Assembly (NCBI RefSeq): GCF_000150275.1
Contig: NW_002060945.1
Location: forward strand, 9,135,650 to 9,199,649
Direction of reading: 5' to 3'
Length of the DNA stretch: 64,000 bases
Origin: Trichoplax adhaerens
Lineage: Eukaryota > Placozoa > Uniplacotomia > Trichoplacea > Trichoplacidae
This document shows positions 1 to 11,312 of the stretch, piece by piece. Both the position numbers and the translations under genes were made by a program. Each line of letters opens with the position of its first letter. The stretch's first letter is position 1. The notes under the pieces are model-generated. The model worked only from the letters and a program-made list of their open reading frames with translations. It searched no databases and was not told the origin of the DNA.

Positions 1-1922
1 CTCCTAGACAGGTGTAAGAAGAATGAAAATATTATGATACTTTGTAGAGCTGATATTATTTTAAGTCCAAATAAACATCATTCAGTAGGCTAACTATATC
101 GCTTTCAATCTATCGATCAACTATTAGCCATTTTTACCGGATGGCTAAAGATGCTAATTCAATATCTGCTAAAGCTTACTAATTAAAGTATATTTAAACT
201 GGCAAATATACTGCTGGACTGAGCATAGTATTGCTAGAAACTATCATCCTTTTGCGCTATCTAAACGATAAGATTGATCTAAAATATCCTTTGACGTATC
301 AATTATACCTTCTAAGCAAATTGATAGTCATACTTTACTTAAGCTAAACGTGCTATTTATTTTAGCAAGACCTCGAATACTGGCTTTGTCTTCTTTATGT
401 TCATTCGGTGATAGGAGACTAAGATCTGTGTCTAAAAGAAAGCCATATCATCAATATACGAGTCATTTTATATTTTTTGGACTATATAAGAAAAAGATGA
501 TCAATTTTGAAATAGGCAATCAATCCAATTGTATATAAAATTAGCTGTTGTAATGGGACAGTTAATAAAATGATTCGTTCAATATTACGGATATTTAAAT
601 AGAATTCGTTAAATGTTATTCGATATTAACTGTGTCATGAGACATTTAAATAAAATTATTCGTTCAGTATCACGGAAATTGAAATAGAATTGGTTAAATG
701 CTATTCGATTTTGACCGCGTTATAGGACATGTAATAAAACAATTTAGATTAATGTTATGGACTTTGAAATAGAATTCATTAATTACTACTGGATATTGAC
801 TGTCATCGTAGGATAGGGAAGGTAATAAAAATGATTATTTTAATATAATATGGACTGTCATCACGAGATAGACACAGCAATAATCCATTAAATATGATGC
901 CAGCTAACTGAATTGGAATGTATCTATTTCTGTGATACATTGGCTATCATAAGTCCAGGGCAAGAAAAATATTGGATTAAATGATCCATTACTGCTATTA
1001 AAGTATAATTCATTTATTTTCCTGCTCATTAAATTAACCATAGCGAAGAAAAATGCAATAGTTTTAATTGAATATAGAAGAAATACCATTTAAACGGATA
1101 CTAATCCTTGAATGTTTATTGGAATGGTAAATGGACAATATAGCGATATTAAAAAACTTGTAGAGTTTACAGTGCGAGTACATGATAAAAGAAACTCCTA
1201 TCATAAATAACGGCCCATCGAGGTATAAACAGTAGTTATAAATTTGAAAGTAGTTCTTTTGATTATATAGGCATTACGCTATTCCAACTCAAATGATAGA
1301 AGAAGGATTACCTTGATTAACACTTAGTCTGCTTTCACGCGAGGCTAAATTCTGATTTGATTTTCTTTTCAGCGAGTTATCCTTGCTGACGAGACTTTCT
1401 ACAATAGATGAATAAAAAATGAGACAGTAGAGTTAGCTAATATCAAAGAAAATGGGTAGGTAATCGATTTAACTTTTCCACCAGTTTTCTAATACCGATA
1501 GTCGACAACTGAGCTACCAATTTGAAAGAAAATGTATGCACAATCTTGCACATTTCAGTACTAAATTGATAATGCACGTATTTGACAGCTGAGCTATCCA
1601 TTTGAAAGAAGATTAATGAGATATTGCCCTAACTTCTCTTGGTAAAATTGATCATGCAAGTGGTCGATTTAATAGGAAATGCACAAGTAATCTATTTTAC
1701 TTTTATTTTCGTTTACACCACAAAATGAATCAGTAAGTTAACTGATTTAATGGATAATCTGCAAATCAATGAATCATTGGTCTGGTGTGATGAATTTGTA
1801 AACATGTCCGTTCAATTCTCAAACTGAACGTGGAAAAGGATAATACTATCTAGTTTAACCTACTACGACTGGATTTCGCTATAGTGAGAAAGAATTAGGC
1901 GTAAATTATATTAAAATCATGT
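1..1922. other. Gene-poor AT-rich left flank
   Basis: No convincing exon was found on either strand. Besides the tandem repeat listed separately, two related stretches near 1503-1545 and 1583-1625 share the words GACA(A/G)CTGAGCTA and CCATTTGAAAGAA, so they look like a short decayed duplication. Open frames here are short and have no splice or protein-family support. Confidence 0.5.
551..880. repeat. Degenerate ~85-bp tandem repeat, about four copies
   Basis: Units begin near 551, 635, 720 and 804. Each starts with a GGACA-like word followed by TAATAAAA, then TTCGTT..AT..ACGG, then AAATAGAATT and ATATTGACTG-like words. The spacing is 84-86 bases and the copies have diverged by point changes and small indels. 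No coding potential is seen. Confidence 0.7.
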
Positions 1923-3623
1923 TTAGCAGAAAGAATGCTCAAATCTACTCTTGCAATCTAGTCGAAAAACCATCCAATTGAATTGTATAAAGCAATTACC
2001 CCTACTACTGCTACTGCTAACACGACGTCCGTGATTTGTAACAAATTGAACATCTTTAATGGAATCCAGGATATGTTCTTTATTGGGCATGGAACGAACT
2101 AGCTTTTCCAACTTCTGCTTAGCTTTTCTACCGTAGTGGTTGTCGTATAGAATGTAAGTTTTTTGCGCTTTCCTCATGGCTTTCTTGAGATGCTCAATGG
2201 CTTGTTCAGGATTTATCTTAACGCCATATCCGTTCATATACATAACACCTAAGTGGTAATGAATGCGAACTTGTTTAAACCATTGCTTTTCCAAAGCATT
2301 TCGATAGCTTTGTATGGCAGTTTCGAAAAATCGAAATCCTTTCTCGGAATTCCTCAGTAAAGTACTTGCCGCTTTCGTATAGACTTTCCCTAGGCGATAT
2401 TTTGCATGACCAGAATAAGATTCATCATCTGAACGAGCAGCATAATCATATAATTTTATAGCTGAATCAAATGAGGATGGAGAAACCTTTTTCTTCTCTA
2501 CTAATTTTGCTAATTTAATATACGCTGGAAAGTAATTCATTTTAGCAGCACTAGCATAGTAATGCGCTGCTAATGAATAATCGATACCGACACCGATGCC
2601 TTTCTCGTACATAAAGCCTAAAATTTGCAATGCTAATTCATTACTTTTATCGCTGGTATAGTCATGAGCAACAGCTGCAGTTTGGAATAATTTAATAGCA
2701 TTTTGGACGTTGGATTTAACACCAGCAATGCCAAGTAAATTATATAAGCCAAGATAGTAACCGACCACGGTATAATTATATTTGGACGATTGCTTGAAAT
2801 ATTTATAAGCTTTAATTAAATCTTCTTCATGACCAACGGATAAATAGCCAAATAACAAACAGCCAAGATAAAATTGAGCTCTTGGATGGCCAAGTTGCGC
2901 CGCTTTACGCTCATATTCTTCTTCTTTATGCCGATCTTTAGTTACACCTAAGCCATTACGATACATTTTAGCACCCAAGTTAAAATAAGCCGAGGAATTA
3001 CCAAGTTGTGCTCCACGCTCGAAATAATTTAACGCTTTACTGTAATCTTGGTTATTACTATATTTAGTCAATTGTAAGGTAATATAACCCAATTCGTTGT
3101 AGATTTGACCAGCTTCTTGATTGGATAACTGGTCGATCGACTGTAATTTTTTCAAGTAATTAATTCGAGTTTCTTCTAGTGCTCTTTTCCAATGACTTGA
3201 GCGCTTATAATGACTCCATAATTCGTCATGGGCTCGGGTAAACCATGGATCTTGCGACGCCGATTTAAGATACATGTGTAACTTTAATTGAATTAATTCT
3301 TCTTCATCGACAATCCGTACACAATCGGATGTTCTGCCGCCTTCTCTAGTACCATATAATTGATAGGCAGTATATTGAGCGCCAGGATGATTTCCTTCAG
3401 CCGCAATTTTATAATTATAAAATGCTTTCATGGCATCTTTTTTAGTCGATCCTAGTCCATATTGGTAGACATAGCCTAGTTGGTAGTAAGCGCTTGGATC
3501 GTTACTTTTCAAGCTATCTACTCCATAATTTTTAGATGCATCGTCTTGTAATTTAATTTGCAATTGATTTGCAATATAGTGTTCGATAATATCGTTAATT
3601 TCTAATTTATTAATGCCGGCCAT
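1923..3623 (-). CDS. Sel1-like repeat protein, intronless
   Basis: This single-exon frame encodes 566 residues from the ATG at 3623 (MAGINKLE...). The open frame extends nine codons further upstream, but without an ATG. The protein is a chain of roughly nine Sel1/TPR-like helical repeats. They carry the usual A-x-x-x-L-G-x-x-Y and G-x-G-V-x-x-D signatures, for example AYYQLGYVYQYGLGSTKKDA near residue 45, YLGCLLFGYLSVGHEEDLIK mid-protein and YHLGVMYMNGYGVKINPEQA near residue 480. Such repeats form a curved solenoid that scaffolds protein-protein contacts; SEL1L in ER-associated degradation is the best-known animal member. I see no signal peptide or transmembrane helix and no FN2 domain, so this is not SEL1L itself. 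The tail carries a serine run and is not repeat-like. Which Sel1 subfamily it belongs to, and its partner, cannot be read from the sequence. Confidence 0.88.
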   Translation of the reverse strand: MAGINKLEINDIIEHYIANQLQIKLQDDASKNYGVDSLKSNDPSAYYQLGYVYQYGLGSTKKDAMKAFYNYKIAAEGNHPGAQYTAYQLYGTREGGRTSDCVRIVDEEELIQLKLHMYLKSASQDPWFTRAHDELWSHYKRSSHWKRALEETRINYLKKLQSIDQLSNQEAGQIYNELGYITLQLTKYSNNQDYSKALNYFERGAQLGNSSAYFNLGAKMYRNGLGVTKDRHKEEEYERKAAQLGHPRAQFYLGCLLFGYLSVGHEEDLIKAYKYFKQSSKYNYTVVGYYLGLYNLLGIAGVKSNVQNAIKLFQTAAVAHDYTSDKSNELALQILGFMYEKGIGVGIDYSLAAHYYASAAKMNYFPAYIKLAKLVEKKKVSPSSFDSAIKLYDYAARSDDESYSGHAKYRLGKVYTKAASTLLRNSEKGFRFFETAIQSYRNALEKQWFKQVRIHYHLGVMYMNGYGVKINPEQAIEHLKKAMRKAQKTYILYDNHYGRKAKQKLEKLVRSMPNKEHILDSIKDVQFVTNHGRRVSSSSSRGNCFIQFNWMVFRLDCKSRFEHSFC

Positions 3624-5832
3624 GATACGAAAATTCAAGTCTTTTACCACAATAACCTTGAACTACAACAAGCATAAATTCGATAAGAGAAGACATTAAT
3701 AACCCATGGTAGTTATCTCCATCTATTTATAAAATTCTTCCGAATAAGGATAATTTTTAGGTCATTCAAGTGGTTTGGCTACAACTAGATGGCTAAGAAA
3801 GGAATAATTAATTTTGGATTGGGTTAAATATCTTATTGTCAACGTCGTCGTGATGGTACTAAAAGACCAGATAGAGAGGAGAATGGTACTGAATAGCAGC
3901 ATTTACTCCTAGATGGAGGTTGGAAGTAATAATGATTACTGGAAATGATACAGAGTTTATCCAATTGTATCATCCAGTCGACTGGCATTTAATGGAACAG
4001 CTGTTGAATAACATCTAAAATCAACATTTATTATCATGCTATTATTGAGTAGGAGGTATGAGGTAAAATTCCTCCTAGTATCTGGATATAGATCATATTT
4101 GCATTGCTCATGAATGGTTCACGAAAGAAACTTATAGTAATTGAATACGTTTAAATAGACAAACTATGGCAGTAGAATGTTACTATAAGTTAATATTCTG
4201 CTAGACGATCTAGTCAACTCTAGCGTAGGTATGAATCAAAATATACTAATTGCTTAACCTCTTGGATAAAGCATCGTGATCATAGTTAAAATTCAATACC
4301 TTAATCTCTGATTAATCCAAAAGGTATTTCCGTATGATTAATGTTTAATTACTATAGAAGACAGCAATAAAGCTGTTCTATCAGCCAAAAAACTGGATCG
4401 AGAAATAGGGATTGAAGTACAATCCAACAGGTTTCTCTAATTCGGGGTATTGAAAAGTGACAAATTTTATAATTGGTTAATAAGAACAAGGCTAGTAGAC
4501 TATACTGACTGAATTATTATTTGCAATGCAATTATTAGCAGTAGAGCAAATAATATTGGAAACTTGGGATTAAAGTAGTTCATTTCTTAAACTTGAATAA
4601 TCCTAATACGATTACCATGATGGAAGAATTTATCGAGTATTCTTCTAGGCAAAATGAAGTCAGTTTGGATTGATTAAAGCAGTTTCTCTGATTGTGCTAG
4701 CTCCTAAATGCCATCTATATACTAATCATAGGAAAGATCAATAGAGTTTCGAAGTGATTCAATTTTTTTCATTCCATTGGTAATCGTTAGTGCTTTAAAC
4801 AGCACGTAGAAACTATAAACTAAACTTGTAGACGCGATAGAATTCTCTATGATTTAATTTGATCGAGTACCGTAGTTTACTAGAATACTATAGCATCAGT
4901 GTAGATGGATAAGTATTATACACTAGCATGATAATTTATTTACACGAGTATATTGATATTAAGCATAACAAGCAATAATAAAATCTCAAGACTACATGCT
5001 TCATTTCCTATCTTTAATAATTAATCATCAATGATTGTAGAATTGAGAAAATCCTAAAGCTGTTTTTCAAGTTTTGTGATCATCCTGATGTTGAAATTAT
5101 TAATGATATGGGTTTTGGGTAAAGAGATTACGGGTAAATTAATTAGTTTTATCCGGCATTGTCAAGCATAAAAGAATTAAAGTAATTTGATATATCAGAT
5201 GTCAAAAGTAGATGAACCTAAGCCATTTTTAGCCTTGAATGAGGATTAATATTAAATTTGTCATAAATGGATCTACAGTACGAGCGCTAAGTCTAAACCC
5301 ATTCTAAAAGATGTTTAAATCAGTTCACGATTTATAGATCACAAAACTAATATTAGCTGCCAAATTGTTTATTTAAATTACTCAATTTCATGGATATCGT
5401 ATAAAAAAATAAGCATTTCCTTAAGAAAAGCGTTATATAAAAATGTACAGTGAAGGAACTCAACTAGTTATCAATTGTAAATATCTCTATCTATGTCTAC
5501 TAAGCCTTCATTCATTACAAGCAAAGCTGATCCAAGTAATATAAAATTATATGAATTTATATTACACAGGTAGAAGTATCAATATTTTAAATTGTCTACC
5601 TAAGGAGTAATGTTTTATATACAAGACTAATCCGAAATATTATACAACAATTGTAATGAATTAGAGTTCATAGGCACTCCATTCTACAGTCTTTACCTAA
5701 TACAGGAATTCGTCTGATTTTTGTATTATGTCAGCTTTCCTGTAGCAAAGATTATGCATAAAATTGTTAAGTTTAAATGGACTACTGTCTGATGAATTCA
5801 TATCCCATCCTAGGCAAGTTCAGTGCGATTTT
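3624..5832. other. Intergenic region, nothing recognised
   Basis: AT-rich sequence between the start of the Sel1-repeat gene and the stop of the coiled-coil gene. Both genes are on the minus strand, so it holds the promoter of the first and the 3' flank of the second. No open frame, RNA gene or clear repeat was found by eye. Confidence 0.5.
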
Positions 5833-8800
5833 CTAGGAATTAACTCCAACTGATGTCTGGTTTTGTGGTGCAAGTTTTGCGCTAAGGCTATCCTCAGCGT
5901 TACTGGCGGTGTCACTAATGGAAGAAATAGAAATTTTACTTCGATAGTATTTTACATTAAATAGTATAGGATATTATTATAATATTTCATTTCTCGGCAA
6001 TATGTTATAACCATATGGAGTCAGAATAATGATTACAGCCTTACCCAGCTACGGACTGTCTTCGTCCCAAGTCAAAAATAGGATACTCTTCATCTAAATA
6101 TTCCGGGCCAGCTTTTTCTACTGTAAACGGAACAGTTGTCATCGTTAATACCGAATCATATTACATAACTTAAATTAAAAGAAATACAGCAAGTTACTAT
6201 ACGACCCTGACTACTTTATGAGTTAGAGTTAAAGTGATATAACCTATGCGTTAATGAAAAAATTCCTAATTAGAATATCCCAACATAACTCTACATAAGT
6301 CTGTCTACTTACTACTGTTGGCCAATTGATCAGTAAGCCATTCAGATTGAACCCCAGATTGAACCCCGGACTGAACCCCAGATTGCGGCAGCTCTTGACG
6401 AATATTTGGCTATAAATAAAAGTAATTTAAATTAGGCACAGTTTTATTTTTTAGATGGATATTAATGACCGACCAAGAAGTGGTTCACAGATTAGCTAAG
6501 GTTATCTTATCAAATTTTCACATTAAGATTTTTAAATTTGTAGAGAATTATAATATAATTTATAATCCGAATATGTACGCGCTAGAATCGTACCAGTGGC
6601 TTTTTATGTGTTTCAGTTGAATTGTTATTATCAACCTGTAATCGAATAACCAGCAGACGGATCATCATTAGTATTGATATTATCGATATTAAAATACCTA
6701 ATAAATAAATGCAGTGCTTAATTCACTTTTTCTTCATTAAAATATCTATCAGTCTTGTATACGAGTTAAGCAGTTAACGAAAAATCACACCTTTTAACCA
6801 GATAGTACACTTTTGATAAGTAGATTAATTTTTTATCTGGTGACTGAATTGTCTTAGTGATTACATATAGCTTAGCTTAGCCCGATTTACCCAATTGCAT
6901 CGGTTTCATTTCATGTAGTAGTAATATGATCATGCATACAGTATTAAATCTCGATAAATGATAACATGGATTGTTTATCAATTATAATATAATAAATCAT
7001 TTAGGGTAGGGTATTGACCGTTAATTATTCTATATCGTGACTCTCCAAAAACAGTTAATTAAATTTAGTGTTACTAAATATAACATCCTAGAATGCATTT
7101 AGGAGTGTGTCATAACGTCTGAATATTAATAAAATCCATTAGGATTACCAAGTAGGCGACACCAGCAGGATGTAATGTTGCTGCTTGACGCTGAAGCGAA
7201 GCCCTTAAAAAGCTCTCATTTTTTAGTGCCATCATACTAAAGTAAACAATTATAGCATAAGATATCTTTTAAGTAGGTATTCGTTAACATCATGAAATAA
7301 ATATTGATTCGGAATAATATAGGGTCAAAATTAAAGCGAGCTTACGTTTGCTGAATTACGGTCGTTTTCTTTTCCCATGTCATATTGATTCTTCGTATTT
7401 CCTTTTCCAGTCTAAATAAACATCATATCATCATTATTTTGACAATTATACTACTAGACATTATAGAAAGCTGATTGATAAATGCTAATGTACTCATTGA
7501 CCTAGAATATCAAGTGATAAGCAAACCCAAATTTTTGTTTGCCTCTATGATTCATACAATATTATGCTATTACAAAATAGCTACTTCACTTTTTTTATAG
7601 CTTTACCTGATGATTTCGTTTCGTTGCCGCTGTACTAATCCTTCTAACTTTTGGATCGTTAATCTATCGTCAGCAGTAACAGGACTACGTTCAATCCTTT
7701 CCTATTGAGTGATTGGATCAAAAACATAGATATTTAATATTTCGAATTTACTGAATAGAGGACCAGTTATGTTTATTTTATATTTGGCTAACCATCAGTA
7801 ATCGTCGGTCGGCAATTTTCTTTTGAGATAATGCCGCATTGAAAGCTTCCTTTTCACGGGATTGTAACGCAGATCGTTCTCTTTCTATCTGTTCGTTCAT
7901 CTAATAATTAAAAGCAATCAAATGCTTAGCTTTAATCTCTTTATTTATCTAAATCCTAAGCCAAAATAGCTCGCTTAGTGTGAATCTTACATCCTGCGTA
8001 ATTTTATCAATATGGCGTTTCATATCTTTTTCATGTTGCTTCTTTTCTTCACTAAACTACATTGGATATGAGAATAAATGAAAAACTGTGTACGTAAATT
8101 TTATTGGTAAAATATAGTAAACTGCTGTAGAATGTTCACTGTATAACGACTGATTTCTAATTTGTTAACAAATTGGCTCTTACAGTTTCCATAATTTTTT
8201 CTTTTTCTTTCTCACTAGTTGCTCTGATTAGATCGATTTCATTTTGCAGCTAATATTTATAAAATTAACTTATTAGAATATCAAAGGCAGTTAGAAGTAT
8301 TTAAATGGCATTAGCGGCAAATGGAGATATAAATCTGCAAAGAAGCTCATTTGAATAGCTATCTATTCATAAGCTAATAACTAACCTGACGAACTTTCAG
8401 TTGCTCTTTGTTCAGAGCTTCGGTAACTAAATCCTTCTCTAAAGCTAAATTTCGAAACAATATCAGTTTATTGTGTTACTCGCTGCTTTAAGCAGATTGA
8501 GCTATCTATTGATTTAAATTTTTCCTGTGATAAATTATTATTTTGCGTGTAGCCTATCCTACTTGACAAGCTAACTAAATGACTGATTATAAATGAGTTT
8601 TACCGATTTAAATGATAAGTTAACATCGCCATTAATATCTCGATTGACTCGATTAACAACTATACGCATGTATAATAATAATAACATCTTACATATTTTA
8701 CTCTTTTCTCTTTTCTTTCGATCTATCTCTTTTGCCATCTCATCAATCTTTTCTTCTAGCTTGTTGACTATAGCATTTAATTCTTCAATTTCTGTATTAT

Positions 8801-11312
8801 CAGGTTCTGGAGGTAGAGGAGCATCTGCGGCAGCCTTTATCCGTTTATAAAATTGAAAAGAAACATAGGGATATAAAATATCAAAAATTGCTTTCCGAAC
8901 GATTAAAGGAAGGTAAAGAATTGCGCTAAATAAGATTTTTGAATTCTAATCGAATGTAATACCTCATATAACATTTGGTTATGTTGAGCCTCTTGGCGCG
9001 CTTCTTCCAACTCGTGTTGTAATCGTTTAATAATATCATTATCGTCACCAGCATCATCGATAAGGTCTTTAATCCTAATTAGAATTGATTTATAGTTCAG
9101 ATAACTTACAGTATAGATCACTTTCATGAGATTTGTAGATTAAATTGGTATCTGTATCTTTAAAGTTGACTTATTGACTTTAGCTACCAAACTGATAACA
9201 TACTGTTCTTCAAGTTCTTTAATTGCTTTCTTATATCGATCAGTCTCTGCCTCTATCTGATCATCGAAAAAATCACTATGATCGATTGCAATTTGCTTGA
9301 TAGCATTCGATAGTTGTTGCCGACAACTATGCCTGACGACTTCAACTCTCTATATCAATCAAAGTAAAAGCGATATTTTAAGTAACTTAGTAATATATTT
9401 AACATCTACTTTCAGAACTTATACAAATAATCAGCCTCATTTCAAGAATAATCTTGGTTACCTGTTTATGAAGTTTTTCTAATTCTTCCACTTTATCATT
9501 AACGCGACAATATCTACAACAATTAAATTGATAGAGGAAAAAGAGTTAATTTACAATCAAATAGTAGGGCATTACGGATATAGGATCATAACAAGTTTAA
9601 TTTCATGTATCGATTAGAAAAAGTATAGGTGTACTTACAATTCTAGTGAACGCTGTTCTAATCTATTTTCATAATCTGCTAGCATATTATGTTTAGTCAA
9701 ACGAAATTCTCTTTTCAATCGGTCTAACTCCTAATTAGGCAACAAATGTTTCATGGTAGTATAAGTAATTAATTATTGACTTTAATGGATTTAGAATAAT
9801 TCTAATACCACGTTATAACACATTTGTTAGCTTGAATAACAAGATGATGCACAATGTCCATCTATTTAGTTATATCTTAATAAATTACTGCATGCAATTT
9901 AATCCTTAAATTTTATATGTTCTATTTCAAGAGCAAAGTTATGACAGAACATACTAGACGCGCCATCAAAGGTAGAGATAGTCCCAGTTATGTCCTTTAT
10001 AAATTTTTACCTCAATTAAATCTTGTACTACTGTTGTCATTTCCTTGATATCAACAATTTCTGATGTTTCGGTTTGTGTAGCAATATCTTTATAAAAGAA
10101 GCCAGCTTTATAGTCTTCAGCCAAAGATGGTCTATAGTACAGCGAATTAGAATTATATTAACAACGGCACATTATTTACTGTAATTCCCTTTAATCAGTA
10201 AAGGTGTATGATTTCTGTGGTTACATGCTTCCATTAGCGTGTAGCCATCGTTTTGTCGCTATATACAAATGCATAATAAATAAAATTCATTATTGCGCGT
10301 GCTATACTGAAACTTTTATATCAATTACTGGAATAGTGTGATACTTAAAATAATATAATATGGGTCGGCAGGGGATGATGCTAGTTCGTTATAAACACTC
10401 AAATTTATAATTTTGCGATAATGATTTATATTTTTGATATTAAAATATCCATTTATGATTAGAAATGTAAAATAGGTGAAAGATAGTCATCTTTGAAAGA
10501 AATTAAAGTATCGACAATGCATAGTAGGCGATAACAGACACAGCCATACAGAAAGGGCTAATAATGTGAAATGAAATAGAGTGACCTTCATGTATAGTAT
10601 ATCGTTATTTATTAATGACTAAGATTCTAAATGGTTATAAACTATATCTAAAAACGAAAAGAACGATAATTTACAAATATTCCTCTTTTGGTGGTAAGGA
10701 AAGTTGATTCATTAAAAATATAGCGGTGTTTAGTTAAGTCATATTGAATGGGAATTGATTTGGTATTAACTGCATTGTATAGTACTGGCAGTTTTCTGAT
10801 CGTTGATAACTGTTGGTATAATATTTATTCGGACTAATCAAGACAATCTATTTTAATATTATCCTATCTAATTTACCCTATTATAAGCTGCAATTTTTTA
10901 AATTGATAGTATGATAAGGTAGCTGAAAGATTTTATTAACACTGTAGTAAACACTTAATCAAGATGCCCTTTCTTATAGTATGTTTTAGTGCATTATAAA
11001 ACTTGCATGCAGTAGTAGTATTTCATTACTCAATAAAAATATCAAGATGAATTATGTAATTTATCAATTGAATGCTGTCCCTAAAGTAGAATAGTATAGC
11101 AGCTATCGGAAACGTACTCGCCGAGTATCGTCTAAATCAATGCAAAGAGGCCACATCATGACTTACTTGAATTTTTCATAAATACTATCATCATCCTCAG
11201 TATCAAGATTTTTGATAGAGTCATTCTCTTCGGTAATACTTTTTCTAGCATAGCTATTTGTAGGGGATTGTGAATTACTTTGGAGATTGCCGAAAGATAT
11301 CCTAGTCGCCAT
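5833..11312 (-). CDS. Coiled-coil protein, 17 exons, 526 aa, tentatively C10orf67-like
   Basis: Exons read from high to low coordinate: 11312-11167, 10131-10011, 9730-9639, 9513-9462, 9349-9204, 9074-8963, 8834-8693, 8444-8386, 8249-8184, 8056-7991, 7900-7793, 7701-7607, 7411-7346, 7203-7149, 6409-6313, 6120-6045, 5914-5833. All junctions are GT...AG and phases match throughout, giving 1581 bases from ATG (MATRISF) to TAG. After an acidic N-terminus there is a block with AGFFYKDIATQTETSEI (about residues 57-73), then some 300 residues of heptad-rich, charged helix (ELDRLKREF, EEARQEAQ, EEKIDEMAKEIDRKKRE, EKEKEKIMET). A proline- and glycine-bearing tail includes a triplicated SGVQ tetrapeptide. 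The xFFYxDxATQT block followed by coiled coils recalls the uncharacterised vertebrate protein C10orf67 (DUF4709). I give that as a tentative match only. A ciliary or centrosomal role would be a guess. Confidence 0.8.

Noticed and set aside
8593-8850. 85-codon plus-strand frame
   Set aside because: Antisense to exon 7 of the minus-strand coiled-coil gene.
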